A stretch of DNA of 64,000 nt from Dehalococcoidia bacterium (GCA_030747175.1 JASLLE010000007.1:1-64000); one strand, 5' to 3'. Shown: positions 29,451 through 39,332, numbered from the stretch's first letter. Made by a program: numbers and translations. The notes: generated by a model not told the origin, from the letters alone.

Positions 29451-30824
29451 GTGAATCAGCGGACTTTGAGGAAAGTTGCTGCTGTCACTCCCGGCAAGGA
29501 TCGCCCGGGCCCGGTGACAGTTGCACACACAACGCACCGGAGGGATTACCGGGTGGCATACGCCTCTGCTCTACATTGCCGGGAATGCGGCAACGAGTAC
29601 CCGATCGCACCTATCCACGTATGTGAATGGTGTTTCGGGCCTCTCGAAATCACGTACGACTACGACGCAATCGCCGGCGCTATCAGCCGCGAGAAAATCA
29701 AAGACGGCCCGCTCACGATGTGGAGGTACGCAGACCTCCTTCCCGTGAGCAGCGACAACGCCGTCGACATCGGCACAGGCATGACGCCGCTGCTCAGGGC
29801 AGACAATCTGGGCCGTGAGCTTGGCATCGACGAACTCTGGATCAAGAACGACGCCGTCAACCCGACCTACTCGTTCAAGGACCGCGTCGTCTCCATCGCC
29901 GCGACCAAAGCCCTTGAGTTTGGCTTCGACACACTGGCCTGCGCCTCCACCGGAAACCTGGCCGGCGCTGTCGCAGCGCACGGCGCGAAAGCCAACATGC
30001 GCACGCTCGTTTTCATTCCGAGCGACCTCGAAGTCGGCAAGGTGATCGGCGCAGCGATATACGGGCCGACCGTAGTCGCGGTGGACGGCAACTATGACGA
30101 TGTGAACAGGCTGTGCAGCGAGCTGGCCGACGCCAACGAAAGCTGGGCCTTCGTCAACATCAACATGCGACCCTACTACTCCGAGGGCTCAAAAACCCTC
30201 GGGTACGAGGTGGTCGAGCAGCTCGGCTGGAAGGCCCCGGATCACGCCGTGGTGCCGATCGCATCCGGTTCCCTGTTCACCAAGATCTGGAAGGGCATGA
30301 ACGAGTTCGCAAAACTCGGGCTGATCGACGACGTACGCACCAAGATGCACGGAGCACAGGCGGACGGCTGTTCACCGGTTGCGCAGGCATTCGCAGACGA
30401 CCAGCTTCACGTGAGGCCCGTAGTTCCTGACACGGTTGCGAAGTCGCTGGCCATCGGCAACCCGGCCGACGCTTACTACACGCTCAAGATCACGCAGGAG
30501 GCCGAGGGCTCGACCGTCGGCTCCACTCCGGATCCCGAGATCATCGAGGGCATCAAGTTGCTCGCGCAGACCGAGGGCATCTTTACGGAGACGGCCGGCG
30601 GGGTCGTGATCTCTAACCTGAAGAAACTTGCCGAGGCGGGTCGTTTCCAGAAGGGCGAGTCCGTGGTGGCGTTCATCACCGGTAACGGCCTCAAGACCAT
30701 CGAGGCGGTTCAGCATGAGGCCAACCCGGTCAACATCAAGGCGACCGTATCGTCCTTCGAGGAGGCGGTCCCTGTTGATTCGAAAGGGGATCAACAGGTT
30801 GGCAGCAAGGCCACATCGTCTTAG
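29451..30824 (+). CDS. Threonine synthase-like PLP enzyme with N-terminal zinc-ribbon
   Basis: CRECGNEYPIAPIHVCEWCFGPLE; LWIKNDAVNPTYSFKDRVVSIAATKALEFG. Confidence 0.9.
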   Translation: MNQRTLRKVAAVTPGKDRPGPVTVAHTTHRRDYRVAYASALHCRECGNEYPIAPIHVCEWCFGPLEITYDYDAIAGAISREKIKDGPLTMWRYADLLPVSSDNAVDIGTGMTPLLRADNLGRELGIDELWIKNDAVNPTYSFKDRVVSIAATKALEFGFDTLACASTGNLAGAVAAHGAKANMRTLVFIPSDLEVGKVIGAAIYGPTVVAVDGNYDDVNRLCSELADANESWAFVNINMRPYYSEGSKTLGYEVVEQLGWKAPDHAVVPIASGSLFTKIWKGMNEFAKLGLIDDVRTKMHGAQADGCSPVAQAFADDQLHVRPVVPDTVAKSLAIGNPADAYYTLKITQEAEGSTVGSTPDPEIIEGIKLLAQTEGIFTETAGGVVISNLKKLAEAGRFQKGESVVAFITGNGLKTIEAVQHEANPVNIKATVSSFEEAVPVDSKGDQQVGSKATSS

Positions 30825-30891
30825 CATTTCCACTCGGATTGATCCGACGGCGCTTTGCCGCCGGATCACCCGACAGGGGAGTTGAAGGCAC

Positions 30892-31134
30892 GTGGCCATC
30901 CGAAGAGTCCGATTAACTTTCGAGGGCGATCAGATTACGGAACCGGTGATCTACCAGCTCGGCAGGGATTTTGAAATTGTCACCAACATCCGCCGGGCCG
31001 AGGTCCACGCGGATGTCGGATGGGTGATCCTGGAGCTGGACGGAGCGGAGGCGGAGATAGACATGGCGCTGGCCTGGGCGTCCGGAAAAGGCGTGCGGGT
31101 CGATCCCATAGCGGGGGACGTGATCGAAGGCTAA
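30892..31134 (+). CDS. NIL domain-containing protein
   Basis: 80 aa; RVRLTFEGDQITEPVIYQLGRDFEIVTNIRRAEVHADVGWVILELDGAEAEIDMALAWASGKGVRVDPI. Confidence 0.88.
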   Translation: MAIRRVRLTFEGDQITEPVIYQLGRDFEIVTNIRRAEVHADVGWVILELDGAEAEIDMALAWASGKGVRVDPIAGDVIEG

Positions 31135-31326
31135 AGCCCGGAAGCGGCTCTTAACGGTTAATATCTGTCGGGCATCACCGGCATCAAATAATTCACGAGT
31201 CCGGCAACCCGACGATGGCCGGCTCAAGACCTCAACGCACTCGACCACCGGTCCGGGATGAGATCCGGGACACGGAACCGATAACAGACCCAGACACGAA
31301 CCCAGACACAAACAGGGAAAATTGAT

Positions 31327-31605
31327 ATGGCAGTAATGGTCCGAATTCCGACTCCCCTCCGCCGGTTGACCGGCAACGCCGATCGCGTCGAGGTCGAGGC
31401 CGACACGCTACAGGCGGTAGTCGACGCCCTGGACGATACCCACGCCGGGATCAAGGCCCGCATCTGCGGCGAAGACGGCGAGATCCGGCACTTCGTGAAC
31501 GTCTACGTGAACGGTGAAGATGTGCGCTACCTGGACGGCCTGGCTACCCCGACGAAGAGCGGCGACGAGATCAGCATCGTCCCCGCAGTAGCCGGCGGAC
31601 GTTAA
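31327..31605 (+). CDS. MoaD/ThiS-family (ubiquitin-like) protein, C-terminus ...AGGR
   Basis: 92 aa; VRIPTPLRRLTGNADRVEVEADTLQAVVDALDD...GDEISIVPAVAGGR. Confidence 0.88.
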   Translation: MAVMVRIPTPLRRLTGNADRVEVEADTLQAVVDALDDTHAGIKARICGEDGEIRHFVNVYVNGEDVRYLDGLATPTKSGDEISIVPAVAGGR

Positions 31606-31632
31606 ACACCAACCGGTCGCTTATCGCAAATG

Positions 31633-31664
31633 AAACAGGGGCGTCCCGTAGGACGCCCCTGTTT
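31633..31664. terminator. Rho-independent terminator (bidirectional)
   Basis: aaacaggggcgtcc-cgta-ggacgcccctgttt perfect 14-bp stem followed by T. Confidence 0.9.
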
Positions 31665-31782
31665 TCGTATGTGGCCGCTGACGTCGCCCGGGTTCAAGAG
31701 TGAGCAGGTAAAATCCCTCCGGATCGAGATATTCCTCGACACTGTCGGCGGATCGAGGCCGTAGCCTCACCGGGAGGACGAC

Positions 31783-32016
31783 ATGACCCCGAGGGAACGA
31801 CGAGAAAGGGCGAGTCGCAACGCCCGACGAGGCCCGATTTACGAAGGCATCGGATTTGGCGTGATCGTCCTGGTAGCCGCGCTCATCGCCGGTCCGACCG
31901 GCATCCTGTTCATGCTCGTCGCCGGCGCGGTGCTACTCGTTACGGGGCTGGTGGCCGGCATCGCTCTGGGACCTGCAAAGAAGCCGGGTGGCCGGGGCGA
32001 CCTTCCCCCGACGTAA
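31783..32016 (+). CDS. Small membrane protein
   Basis: 77 aa; two hydrophobic segments; preceded by gaggacgac. Confidence 0.6.
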   Translation: MTPRERRERASRNARRGPIYEGIGFGVIVLVAALIAGPTGILFMLVAGAVLLVTGLVAGIALGPAKKPGGRGDLPPT

Positions 32017-32182
32017 GACCTGGACCGCGACGCTGTTCATACCTCAACGCTCCGGGGACACGCACAGCATCCTGAGGCTCCACGCGAGTGTCCTGAGGCT
32101 CTCGAAGGACCGCCTCTCGCGGCCCACTCTCGAATGCAGAGCGGCGTTGCGCCTTCGCTGCTTCATGTAAATAGGGTCGCGC

Positions 32183-32214
32183 GGTAAAGGTCCCTCGGCT
32201 ACACTCGGGATGAC
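32183..32214. repeat. Member of dispersed 'ggtaaaggtccctcg..ctcgggatgac' repeat family
   Basis: ggtaaaggtccctcggctacactcgggatgac; inverted relative to 39302..39332. Confidence 0.65.
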
Positions 32215-32232
32215 GTCAGGGCTTACGCCTAC

Positions 32233-32484
32233 CTAACGCAGCCGTCCGCCTATTCGGCGTCCGATCTTGTACGGGAAGATGAAGAACCCGAAAAATCGGC
32301 GGACCAGGTAGCCGAAGACCTCGGTGAATTCCCGGGACATCGTCCCGGCCGGCGGCAGGGCGCCGCCTTCGCCGCCAGAGAACGCCACCACTTTGGTGGT
32401 ATCGGTCCTCGTTGCGGGATCAGTTCCGGCTCTGCGCTCCGTGTCACGGATGTATTCGCTGTCGTCCGTCGGTCTCGTCGACAT
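32233..32484 (-). CDS. Small hypothetical protein with C-terminal hydrophobic/basic segment
   Basis: 83 aa ORF ending VRRFFGFFIFPYKIGRRIGGRLR. Confidence 0.45.
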   Translation of the reverse strand: MSTRPTDDSEYIRDTERRAGTDPATRTDTTKVVAFSGGEGGALPPAGTMSREFTEVFGYLVRRFFGFFIFPYKIGRRIGGRLR

Positions 32485-32520
32485 AGCGGACCTCCCATGG
32501 GCAGCCAGTGTTCCTGCGCC

Positions 32521-33630
32521 CTACCCTACCAGCGATGCGATCGCAGAGCGAACCAGTTCGTCCGGCACGTCGCGTCGAGTCGACGACTGGCCCGATCCCT
32601 CAAGCACGACCCACCTGATCGCTCCGCCGGCCGATTTCTTGTCGGACTTGGTCGCTTCAAACACGGCGTCCACGTCCATCCCGGGGGCGGAGGTCGGAAG
32701 GTTGTATCGCTCAAGCACTGCGCGTTGACGATCGATCAACTCGTCCGATATCAGCCCGAGTTCACGGCAAATCTGGGCCGCGCCCATCATCCCGACGCTC
32801 ACAGCCTCGCCATGCAGGAACTGCCCGTACTCGCTCACCGCTTCAAGGGCGTGACCGATCGTGTGTCCGTAGTTCAACAACACGCGCGTATCGCCCGTCT
32901 CAAACTCGTCTGCTGAGACCACCTCCGCCTTGATCGCCACGCTGCGCCGGATCACTTCAACCGAAAGCTCGTCTTCCAGGCCGATCAGGCGATCCGACTC
33001 CGTCTCAAACGTATTGAGCAGGTCCGCATCGAGGATCAGCCCGTGCTTGATCGCCTCTGCCCACCCCGCCGCCATCTCCCGGTCCGGCAGCGTTTTCAGC
33101 GTGTCGATATCGGCCAACACCAGCTTCGGCTGATGAAACGCGCCGACAAGGTTCTTGCCCTCGGGCAGGTTCACCGCCACCTTGCCCCCGAGCGATGCGT
33201 CCACCATCGACGCCAGCGTTGTCGGCACCTGGATGAAGGGCACTCCGCGCCGGTAGGTCGCAGCGGCAAATCCGGCTGCGTCCCCCATCACGCCGCCGCC
33301 GAGCGCCAGCACCACGTCCTGCCGTTCGGCCCGCAGCCGAGCCAGCCAGCCGTAAATATCTCGAATCTTGTCCAGGTTTTTCGTGGTTTCCCCGGATTGG
33401 AGGACAAGGACATGCGTTTCGAAACCGGCAGACTCCATCGACTCCTGCACCGGGCGGACACACGATCGGAAAACGGCCTCGTCTGCGATCAGAAACGCTT
33501 TCCCGTGCAGACCGGCGTTACGCGCCTCATCGCCGAGATGCTCGATAAGCCCGCGTCCCACCAGCGCCCGGTAATCACCCTGTGATGTGCGGACCACCGC
33601 TGCGATGTTTGATTCCGGTGCACCGGTCAC
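32521..33630 (-). CDS. aroB: 3-dehydroquinate synthase
   Basis: ALGGGVMGDAAGFAAATYRRGVPFIQVPTTLASMVDASLGGKVAVNLPEGKNLVGAFHQP. Confidence 0.96.
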   Translation of the reverse strand: MTGAPESNIAAVVRTSQGDYRALVGRGLIEHLGDEARNAGLHGKAFLIADEAVFRSCVRPVQESMESAGFETHVLVLQSGETTKNLDKIRDIYGWLARLRAERQDVVLALGGGVMGDAAGFAAATYRRGVPFIQVPTTLASMVDASLGGKVAVNLPEGKNLVGAFHQPKLVLADIDTLKTLPDREMAAGWAEAIKHGLILDADLLNTFETESDRLIGLEDELSVEVIRRSVAIKAEVVSADEFETGDTRVLLNYGHTIGHALEAVSEYGQFLHGEAVSVGMMGAAQICRELGLISDELIDRQRAVLERYNLPTSAPGMDVDAVFEATKSDKKSAGGAIRWVVLEGSGQSSTRRDVPDELVRSAIASLVG

Positions 33631-34313
33631 TATTCCGCCTCCGAATTGTCGGTTCTCGAACGAATCAGAGCCACGATCTCCGCGGCAACATCGGGCGGCT
33701 CGCGCCCCTCCGTGTCGATCGCCACGTCCGCAGCCGACGCATAGGCATCTTCGCGCTCGTCAAGGAGTTGCCGAACGCGCTCGATAGCGGTCTCTTCGGC
33801 CTCCGAGCCGGCAAGCATCGGTCGTACCGCTGCCTGACGGCCAGATCGTCTATTCCGGCGCGAGCTTGGCCGGTTGATCCGACCGTGGATCGTCTCCGCC
33901 GATGCCATCAGCCGAATAGTGAGGCCCGACGCCGCCATCACTTCACGGTTTCGCACATCCACGGGGACTCCCCCGCCGGTGGAAACCACCCTCCGTCCCG
34001 GTTCGCCCGATATCTCGCGCAATACTTCACGCTCGATGCGCCGGAACGCATCTTCGCCGTCATCTTCAAATATCTCTGATATCTGTTTGCCCGCCCGTCT
34101 CACTATGAGCCGGTCCATATCGACGAAGGCCGCGCCCAGGGATTGAGCAGCCAGTCGCCCGCTGTGAGACTTTCCCGTGGCGGAAAAGCCGATCAAGTAG
34201 ATCTTGTCCCTGGCGTTGGCCGGGGCTCCGTCCCCAATCGGGCCAGGGGAATCGGAGGAATCGGGGGAATCAGGCGATGCCAACTCAATCCGCCTGCCCA
34301 CTCGGCTGGCCAA
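33630..34313 (-). CDS. aroK: Shikimate kinase
   Basis: IYLIGFSATGKSHSGRLAAQSLGAAFVDMDRLIVRRAGKQISEIFEDDGEDAFRRIEREVL; between aroB and aroC. Confidence 0.92.
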   Translation of the reverse strand: MASRVGRRIELASPDSPDSSDSPGPIGDGAPANARDKIYLIGFSATGKSHSGRLAAQSLGAAFVDMDRLIVRRAGKQISEIFEDDGEDAFRRIEREVLREISGEPGRRVVSTGGGVPVDVRNREVMAASGLTIRLMASAETIHGRINRPSSRRNRRSGRQAAVRPMLAGSEAEETAIERVRQLLDEREDAYASAADVAIDTEGREPPDVAAEIVALIRSRTDNSEAE

Positions 34314-35475
34314 ACTCCTGGTGACTTGCGACGTACCCGTCCAGGTTGCGACGCGATTCGCTAATGTGGTCGCCCCCGAACTTCTCCAGGGCGGCCAGCG
34401 CGAGCACCTGCGCCATCATCGCTTCACCGATCACGCACGCCGGTGGCACCTGGCATACATCGCTACGGTGGTACGGCGCTTCGATCACCTCGCCGGTATT
34501 GATGTCCACGGACGGAAGCGGCTCCGTCATCGTGGCGATCGGCTTGATGGCGACCTGTACGACGATAGGACTTCCGTTCGACATGCCGCCCTCTATGCCG
34601 CCCGCCTCGTTACTGGTCTGTCGGAAGCGTCGCGGATCGTCCGGCGCCGGCACGACCACGTCCTGCACCTCACGGCCGGGTCGTTGCGTGTTGGCGAAGC
34701 CACGACCGATTTCCACGCCCTTGACTGCGTTAATGCTCATCATCGCCTGAGCCAGCATGCCGTCCAGTTTCCGGTCCCACTGTATGTGACTGCCAAGCCC
34801 TACCGGCACGCCTTCAGCCACTACCTGGAACACGCCGCCTATCGTCGTCCTGTCGGCCTTTGATGCGTCGATAGCAGCCCTGAAGGCATCGGCCGTCTCC
34901 TGGTCGTCCGTCCGAACGTCGCACTCCTCGACGGCGTCCCAGTCGATCTCGGTCGTTGCTGTATCGGGAGCGCTGATCGTGCCGACGCTCACGGCCCGGC
35001 TGTGTATCACGATCCCGAGTTCCTCAAGAAAGGCGCGTGCAACCGCGCCTGCGGCGACCCGCGCCGCCGTCTCACGCGCCGAAGCCCGTTCAAGCACGTT
35101 CCGCATGTCATGCGCCATGTACTTGAGCGCGCCCGGGAAGTCCGCATGGCCGGGGACGACACGCGTGTTCTCTTTGCGATCGACCGCCGGCCCGACAGGC
35201 CCGACGTCCATCGCGCCCTGCCAGTTGGCGAAGTCCTTGTTCTCGATTGTCATCCCTATCGGAGACCCGAGCGTTTCACCGTGCCGCACGCCGCTCCGGA
35301 TCGCGGCGAAGTCGGTCTCGATCTTCATCCGACCGCCGCGGCCGTAACCCCGCTGGCGTCGCGCGAGTTGTTTCGCGATGTACTCCTCGGTGAGCGGAAC
35401 GCCCGCCGGAACACCCTCGACGATGATGGTCAACCCGGGGCCATGCGACTCACCGGATGTAAGAAATCGGAACAT
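34285..35475 (-). CDS. aroC: Chorismate synthase
   Basis: MFRFLTSGESHGPGLTIIVEGVPAGVPLTEEYIAKQLARRQRGYGRGGRMKIE. Confidence 0.97.
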   Translation of the reverse strand: MFRFLTSGESHGPGLTIIVEGVPAGVPLTEEYIAKQLARRQRGYGRGGRMKIETDFAAIRSGVRHGETLGSPIGMTIENKDFANWQGAMDVGPVGPAVDRKENTRVVPGHADFPGALKYMAHDMRNVLERASARETAARVAAGAVARAFLEELGIVIHSRAVSVGTISAPDTATTEIDWDAVEECDVRTDDQETADAFRAAIDASKADRTTIGGVFQVVAEGVPVGLGSHIQWDRKLDGMLAQAMMSINAVKGVEIGRGFANTQRPGREVQDVVVPAPDDPRRFRQTSNEAGGIEGGMSNGSPIVVQVAIKPIATMTEPLPSVDINTGEVIEAPYHRSDVCQVPPACVIGEAMMAQVLALAALEKFGGDHISESRRNLDGYVASHQEFGQPSGQAD

Positions 35476-35833
35476 TTGTCACCAGATGGTTCTCTGGGCC
35501 AGTTTCATGGAGATTTGCTGCGCCAGCCCGCCACGCGCAACACGTCCGGGAACGCCGGACTATTCTATTGCAGCCGCCAGGCATATCCCTTCGTCGATCT
35601 CTGGGTCGAAGGTGGATGTGTTTCCCCGGCATGTACCATCTGGTGGATCCACGCGAGGTCACCCTCCGGCAGGCGTGCTCCAGGGGTCATCACGGCCCGA
35701 ACCGGATTAACATGGCGTCCGTTTCCACGCATGTCCCCGCCCCGAGTCGCAATCTGAATTACACTCGGCGCCGATAAACGATCCCCGTGCCAGAAGGTCC
35801 CAGGAACGTCCCGGAGCGCAACAGGAGGAATCG

Positions 35834-38800
35834 ATGGCCCTGTCCAGGCTGCTCGTGGCGAATCGTGGTGAGATCGCTATACGCATCATGCGGGCCGCAG
35901 CCGATCTCGGAATATCGACCGTCGCGGTCTACCCGCAGGACGATTCCGAGTCGCTGCACGCTTACAAGGCCGGTGAGACGGTGGTCCTCCCGGGCAACGG
36001 GGCGCGTGCCTACCTTGACATAGAGCAGGTCGTGGAGGCTGCCAGACAGGCCGGGGCCGACGCCGTTCACCCGGGATACGGATTCCTGGCCGAGAACGCC
36101 AACTTCGCCCGCGCGCTGGAGGAGGCCGGGATCACGTTCGTCGGACCGACAGCAGAGACGCTGGAAATGTTTGGCGACAAGATCCGTGCGCGTGATCTCG
36201 CGGCGGAGAACCACGTCCCGGTACTGCCGGGAACAAACAAACCTGTTTCCGTTGACGACGCGCGCGCATTTTTTGAATCGCTGACCCCTGGACAGGCGAT
36301 GATCCTCAAGGCCGTTGGCGGCGGCGGCGGCAGGGGCACACGGGCCGTCATCTCGACGGACAACCTCGCAGAGACGTTTGATCAATGTTCGGGTGAGGCG
36401 CTCGTCTCTTTCGGTAACGGTGATCTCTACGTGGAGCAGTTCATCCCGCGCGCACGGCACATCGAGGTACAGGTGCTGGGCGACGGCAGCGGCGACGTGG
36501 TTCATATGTGGGAACGCGAGTGCAGCATCCAGCGTCGATTCCAGAAAATCGTCGAGATCGCACCTGCGCCCGGTCTTCCGGGGGGACTTCGCACGCGGAT
36601 CATCGAAGCCGCAACCCGGCTCGCATCGGCGGTCAATTACCGCAGCCTGGGGACGTTCGAGTTCCTGGTGGACGCTGACCGGTGGAGCGACGATGCGCCC
36701 TTCTATTTCATGGAGGTCAACGCCAGGCTCCAGGTCGAGCACACCGTGACGGAAGCGGTAACGGGCATCGACCTCGTGGAGTCGCAGCTTAAGATCGCTG
36801 AACCCCGGCGCATCGCCGATCTTGGGCTCGAACAGGCGTCTATCCCGGATCCACGCGGGTTCGCCATCCAGACTCGCGTCAACATGGAAACGATCGCCCC
36901 GGACGGACAGACATTGCCCTCGGGCGGGACGCTGACATCATTTGATCCCCCGTCAGGTCCGGGTATCAGGACCGACACGTACGGTTACACGGGCTACACA
37001 TCCAATCCGTCGTACGACTCCCTCATCGCCAAATTGATCACACACTCCACTTCACCGGATTTCTCCGACGCTGTGCGAAAGACGTACCGCGCGCTGTCAG
37101 AGTTTCGGATCGAAGGCGTGCCCACCAACCTGGGGTTTTTGCAGACTCTTTTGCAGCACGACGACTTCATCGGGTTGAACTTCCACACCCGGTTTATCGA
37201 GGAGAAAGCCGCCGAGCTGGCCTCTCCTAACGGCACAGCGCACCCGCGGCTGTATGCCGAGCCGACGATGGCGGTCGCGAGCGCAGCGGATCTGGGTGGA
37301 TACGCCGGAGCGCAGATAGACACGTCAGATCCGCTCGCGCTCTTCAACCACGACCGCGATATCAAGTCCGCACAAGCGCCCCTCGCGCAGACAGACGATA
37401 GCGGGCCTGATCTGACCGGGCCCGACGGTTCGGTCGGCTTTCCCGCACCGATCCAGGGCACGATCGTCTCGATCCACGTGTCAGAGGGTGACGAGGTGAA
37501 ACGCGGCGATCAGCTGGTCGTCATCGAGTCCATGAAACTGTTCCATGAGATCAAGGCGGAGCAGTCCGGGGTGATCCGCAGGGTCACCATGGCCGAGGGC
37601 GATACGGTCCGCCAGGGCTACCCGCTGGTGTTTGTGGAGCTGTCTGGTGACGCGAGCGATGAGGGGGACAGCAGGGACGCGATAGACCCGGATTACATCC
37701 GTCCCGACCTGGAACTGCTGTACGAGCGCAAGGCGTACACGCTGGACGAGAACCGCCCGGACGCGGTCGAACGACGTCGACGCTTCGGGTACCGGACCGC
37801 ACGCGAGAACATCGAAGACCTGGTCGATGACGGGACCTTTGTCGAGTTTGGCACCATCGTAGTAGCCGCCCAGCGAGCGCGCCGGACAGAGGAATGGCTC
37901 CGTGAGAAAACCCCGGCCGACGGCATGGTGCTGGGACTGGCCCACGTCAACGGCCACCTGTTTCCGGAGACGCGGTCGCGGGTGATAGCGATGTCCTACG
38001 ACTACACCGTCTTCGCCGGTACACAGGGCACCCGCAACCATTACAAGCAGGACCGCATATTTGACCTTGCGCAGCGGCACCAGATACCCGTCATCGCGTT
38101 TATGGAAGGCGGAGGCGGACGGCCGGGCGACACGGATGGCAAGGGCGGCGTCGCCATGGACACCAAGACCTTCACGGACTGGGCGAAGCTCAGTGGACTG
38201 GTGCCACTGGTCGGCATCACCAACGGGCGCTGTTTTGCCGGCAACACCGTGCTGCTCGCCTGTTGCGACGTGATTATCGCTACCGAGGGCTCCACCGTTG
38301 GCATGGGCGGCCCGGCTATGATCGAGGGCGGCGGCGTCGGCATCTACACGCCGGAAGAGGTCGGGCCGATGTCGTTCCAGGTTCCGAACGGCGTCATCGA
38401 CATCCTCGTCAAGGACGAGGCCGAGGCCGTCACAACGGCCCAGAAGTACGTGTCGTATTTCCAGGGTCCCGTGGACGACTGGGAGGCCAACGACCAGCGC
38501 CGCCTGAGGCACGTCGTCCCGGAAGACCGGGTGATCTCTTACGACATGCGCGAGGCCATCGAGATCATCGCCGACAGGGACTCCGTGCTCGAGATCCGAA
38601 AAGCGTTCGGTATTGGCATCATCACGGCCTTCATCCGTGTCGAAGGCAAGCCGATGGGGCTCATCGCCAACAATCCGCATCACCTCGGCGGCGCCGTGGA
38701 CAGCGATGCGGCCGACAAAGGAGCTAGATTCCTCCAGCTATGTGACGCCTTCGACCTGCCCGTCGTAAGCCTCATGGACTGCCCCGGCATCATGGTCGGT

Positions 38801-39253
38801 CCGGAGGTAGAGCGAACTGCGCTCGTTCGCCACGCGGCCCGCCTGTTCAACACCGGGGCCAACATGTCCGTCCCGATGTTCGGACTCATCCTCCGCAAGG
38901 CTTACGGCCTCGGTGTGCAGGCCATGTGCGGCGGAAGTTCGATGTTCCCGACCTTCATGGCGGCATGGCCCACGGCGGAATTCGCCGGCATGAACATAGA
39001 GGGCATGGTCAAGCTCGGCTACCGCCAGGAGCTGGCCGATATCGAGGATGCGGAAGAGCGGATCAAGTTCTACGACGATATGGTCGCCGAACGCTACGAA
39101 AAGGCCAAGGCGATCTACGCCGGGACCTTCTTCGGCATCGACGACGTGATCGACCCGGCGGAGTCACGCCGCTGGATCGTCGCCGGGATGGCGGCGCAAC
39201 CGCCCGTGGAGCCGCGCAAGGGCAAGAAGAAGGCCTACATCGACACCTGGTAA
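35834..39253 (+). CDS. Single-chain biotin-dependent acyl-CoA carboxylase (BC-BCCP-CT fusion)
   Basis: 1139 aa: biotin carboxylase (RLLVANRGEIAIRI, VNARLQVEHTVTE), BCCP (VVIESMKLFHEI), carboxyltransferase (MDCPGIMVGPEVE, MCGGSSMFPTFMAAWPTAEFAGM). Confidence 0.95.
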   Translation: MALSRLLVANRGEIAIRIMRAAADLGISTVAVYPQDDSESLHAYKAGETVVLPGNGARAYLDIEQVVEAARQAGADAVHPGYGFLAENANFARALEEAGITFVGPTAETLEMFGDKIRARDLAAENHVPVLPGTNKPVSVDDARAFFESLTPGQAMILKAVGGGGGRGTRAVISTDNLAETFDQCSGEALVSFGNGDLYVEQFIPRARHIEVQVLGDGSGDVVHMWERECSIQRRFQKIVEIAPAPGLPGGLRTRIIEAATRLASAVNYRSLGTFEFLVDADRWSDDAPFYFMEVNARLQVEHTVTEAVTGIDLVESQLKIAEPRRIADLGLEQASIPDPRGFAIQTRVNMETIAPDGQTLPSGGTLTSFDPPSGPGIRTDTYGYTGYTSNPSYDSLIAKLITHSTSPDFSDAVRKTYRALSEFRIEGVPTNLGFLQTLLQHDDFIGLNFHTRFIEEKAAELASPNGTAHPRLYAEPTMAVASAADLGGYAGAQIDTSDPLALFNHDRDIKSAQAPLAQTDDSGPDLTGPDGSVGFPAPIQGTIVSIHVSEGDEVKRGDQLVVIESMKLFHEIKAEQSGVIRRVTMAEGDTVRQGYPLVFVELSGDASDEGDSRDAIDPDYIRPDLELLYERKAYTLDENRPDAVERRRRFGYRTARENIEDLVDDGTFVEFGTIVVAAQRARRTEEWLREKTPADGMVLGLAHVNGHLFPETRSRVIAMSYDYTVFAGTQGTRNHYKQDRIFDLAQRHQIPVIAFMEGGGGRPGDTDGKGGVAMDTKTFTDWAKLSGLVPLVGITNGRCFAGNTVLLACCDVIIATEGSTVGMGGPAMIEGGGVGIYTPEEVGPMSFQVPNGVIDILVKDEAEAVTTAQKYVSYFQGPVDDWEANDQRRLRHVVPEDRVISYDMREAIEIIADRDSVLEIRKAFGIGIITAFIRVEGKPMGLIANNPHHLGGAVDSDAADKGARFLQLCDAFDLPVVSLMDCPGIMVGPEVERTALVRHAARLFNTGANMSVPMFGLILRKAYGLGVQAMCGGSSMFPTFMAAWPTAEFAGMNIEGMVKLGYRQELADIEDAEERIKFYDDMVAERYEKAKAIYAGTFFGIDDVIDPAESRRWIVAGMAAQPPVEPRKGKKKAYIDTW

Positions 39254-39301
39254 GGCCTGGGCCCTATCAGGCGGCTGTTCTGGGTCCGGAGGGCGTTTCA
39301 G

Positions 39302-39332
39302 GTCATCCCGAGCGTAGTCGAGGGATCTTCAC
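39302..39332. repeat. Member of dispersed 'gtcatcccgagc..gtcgagggatctt' repeat family
   Basis: gtcatcccgagcgtagtcgagggatcttcac. Confidence 0.7.

Noticed and set aside
37481-38683. 400-aa minus-strand ORF
   Set aside because: Antisense shadow within the carboxylase gene
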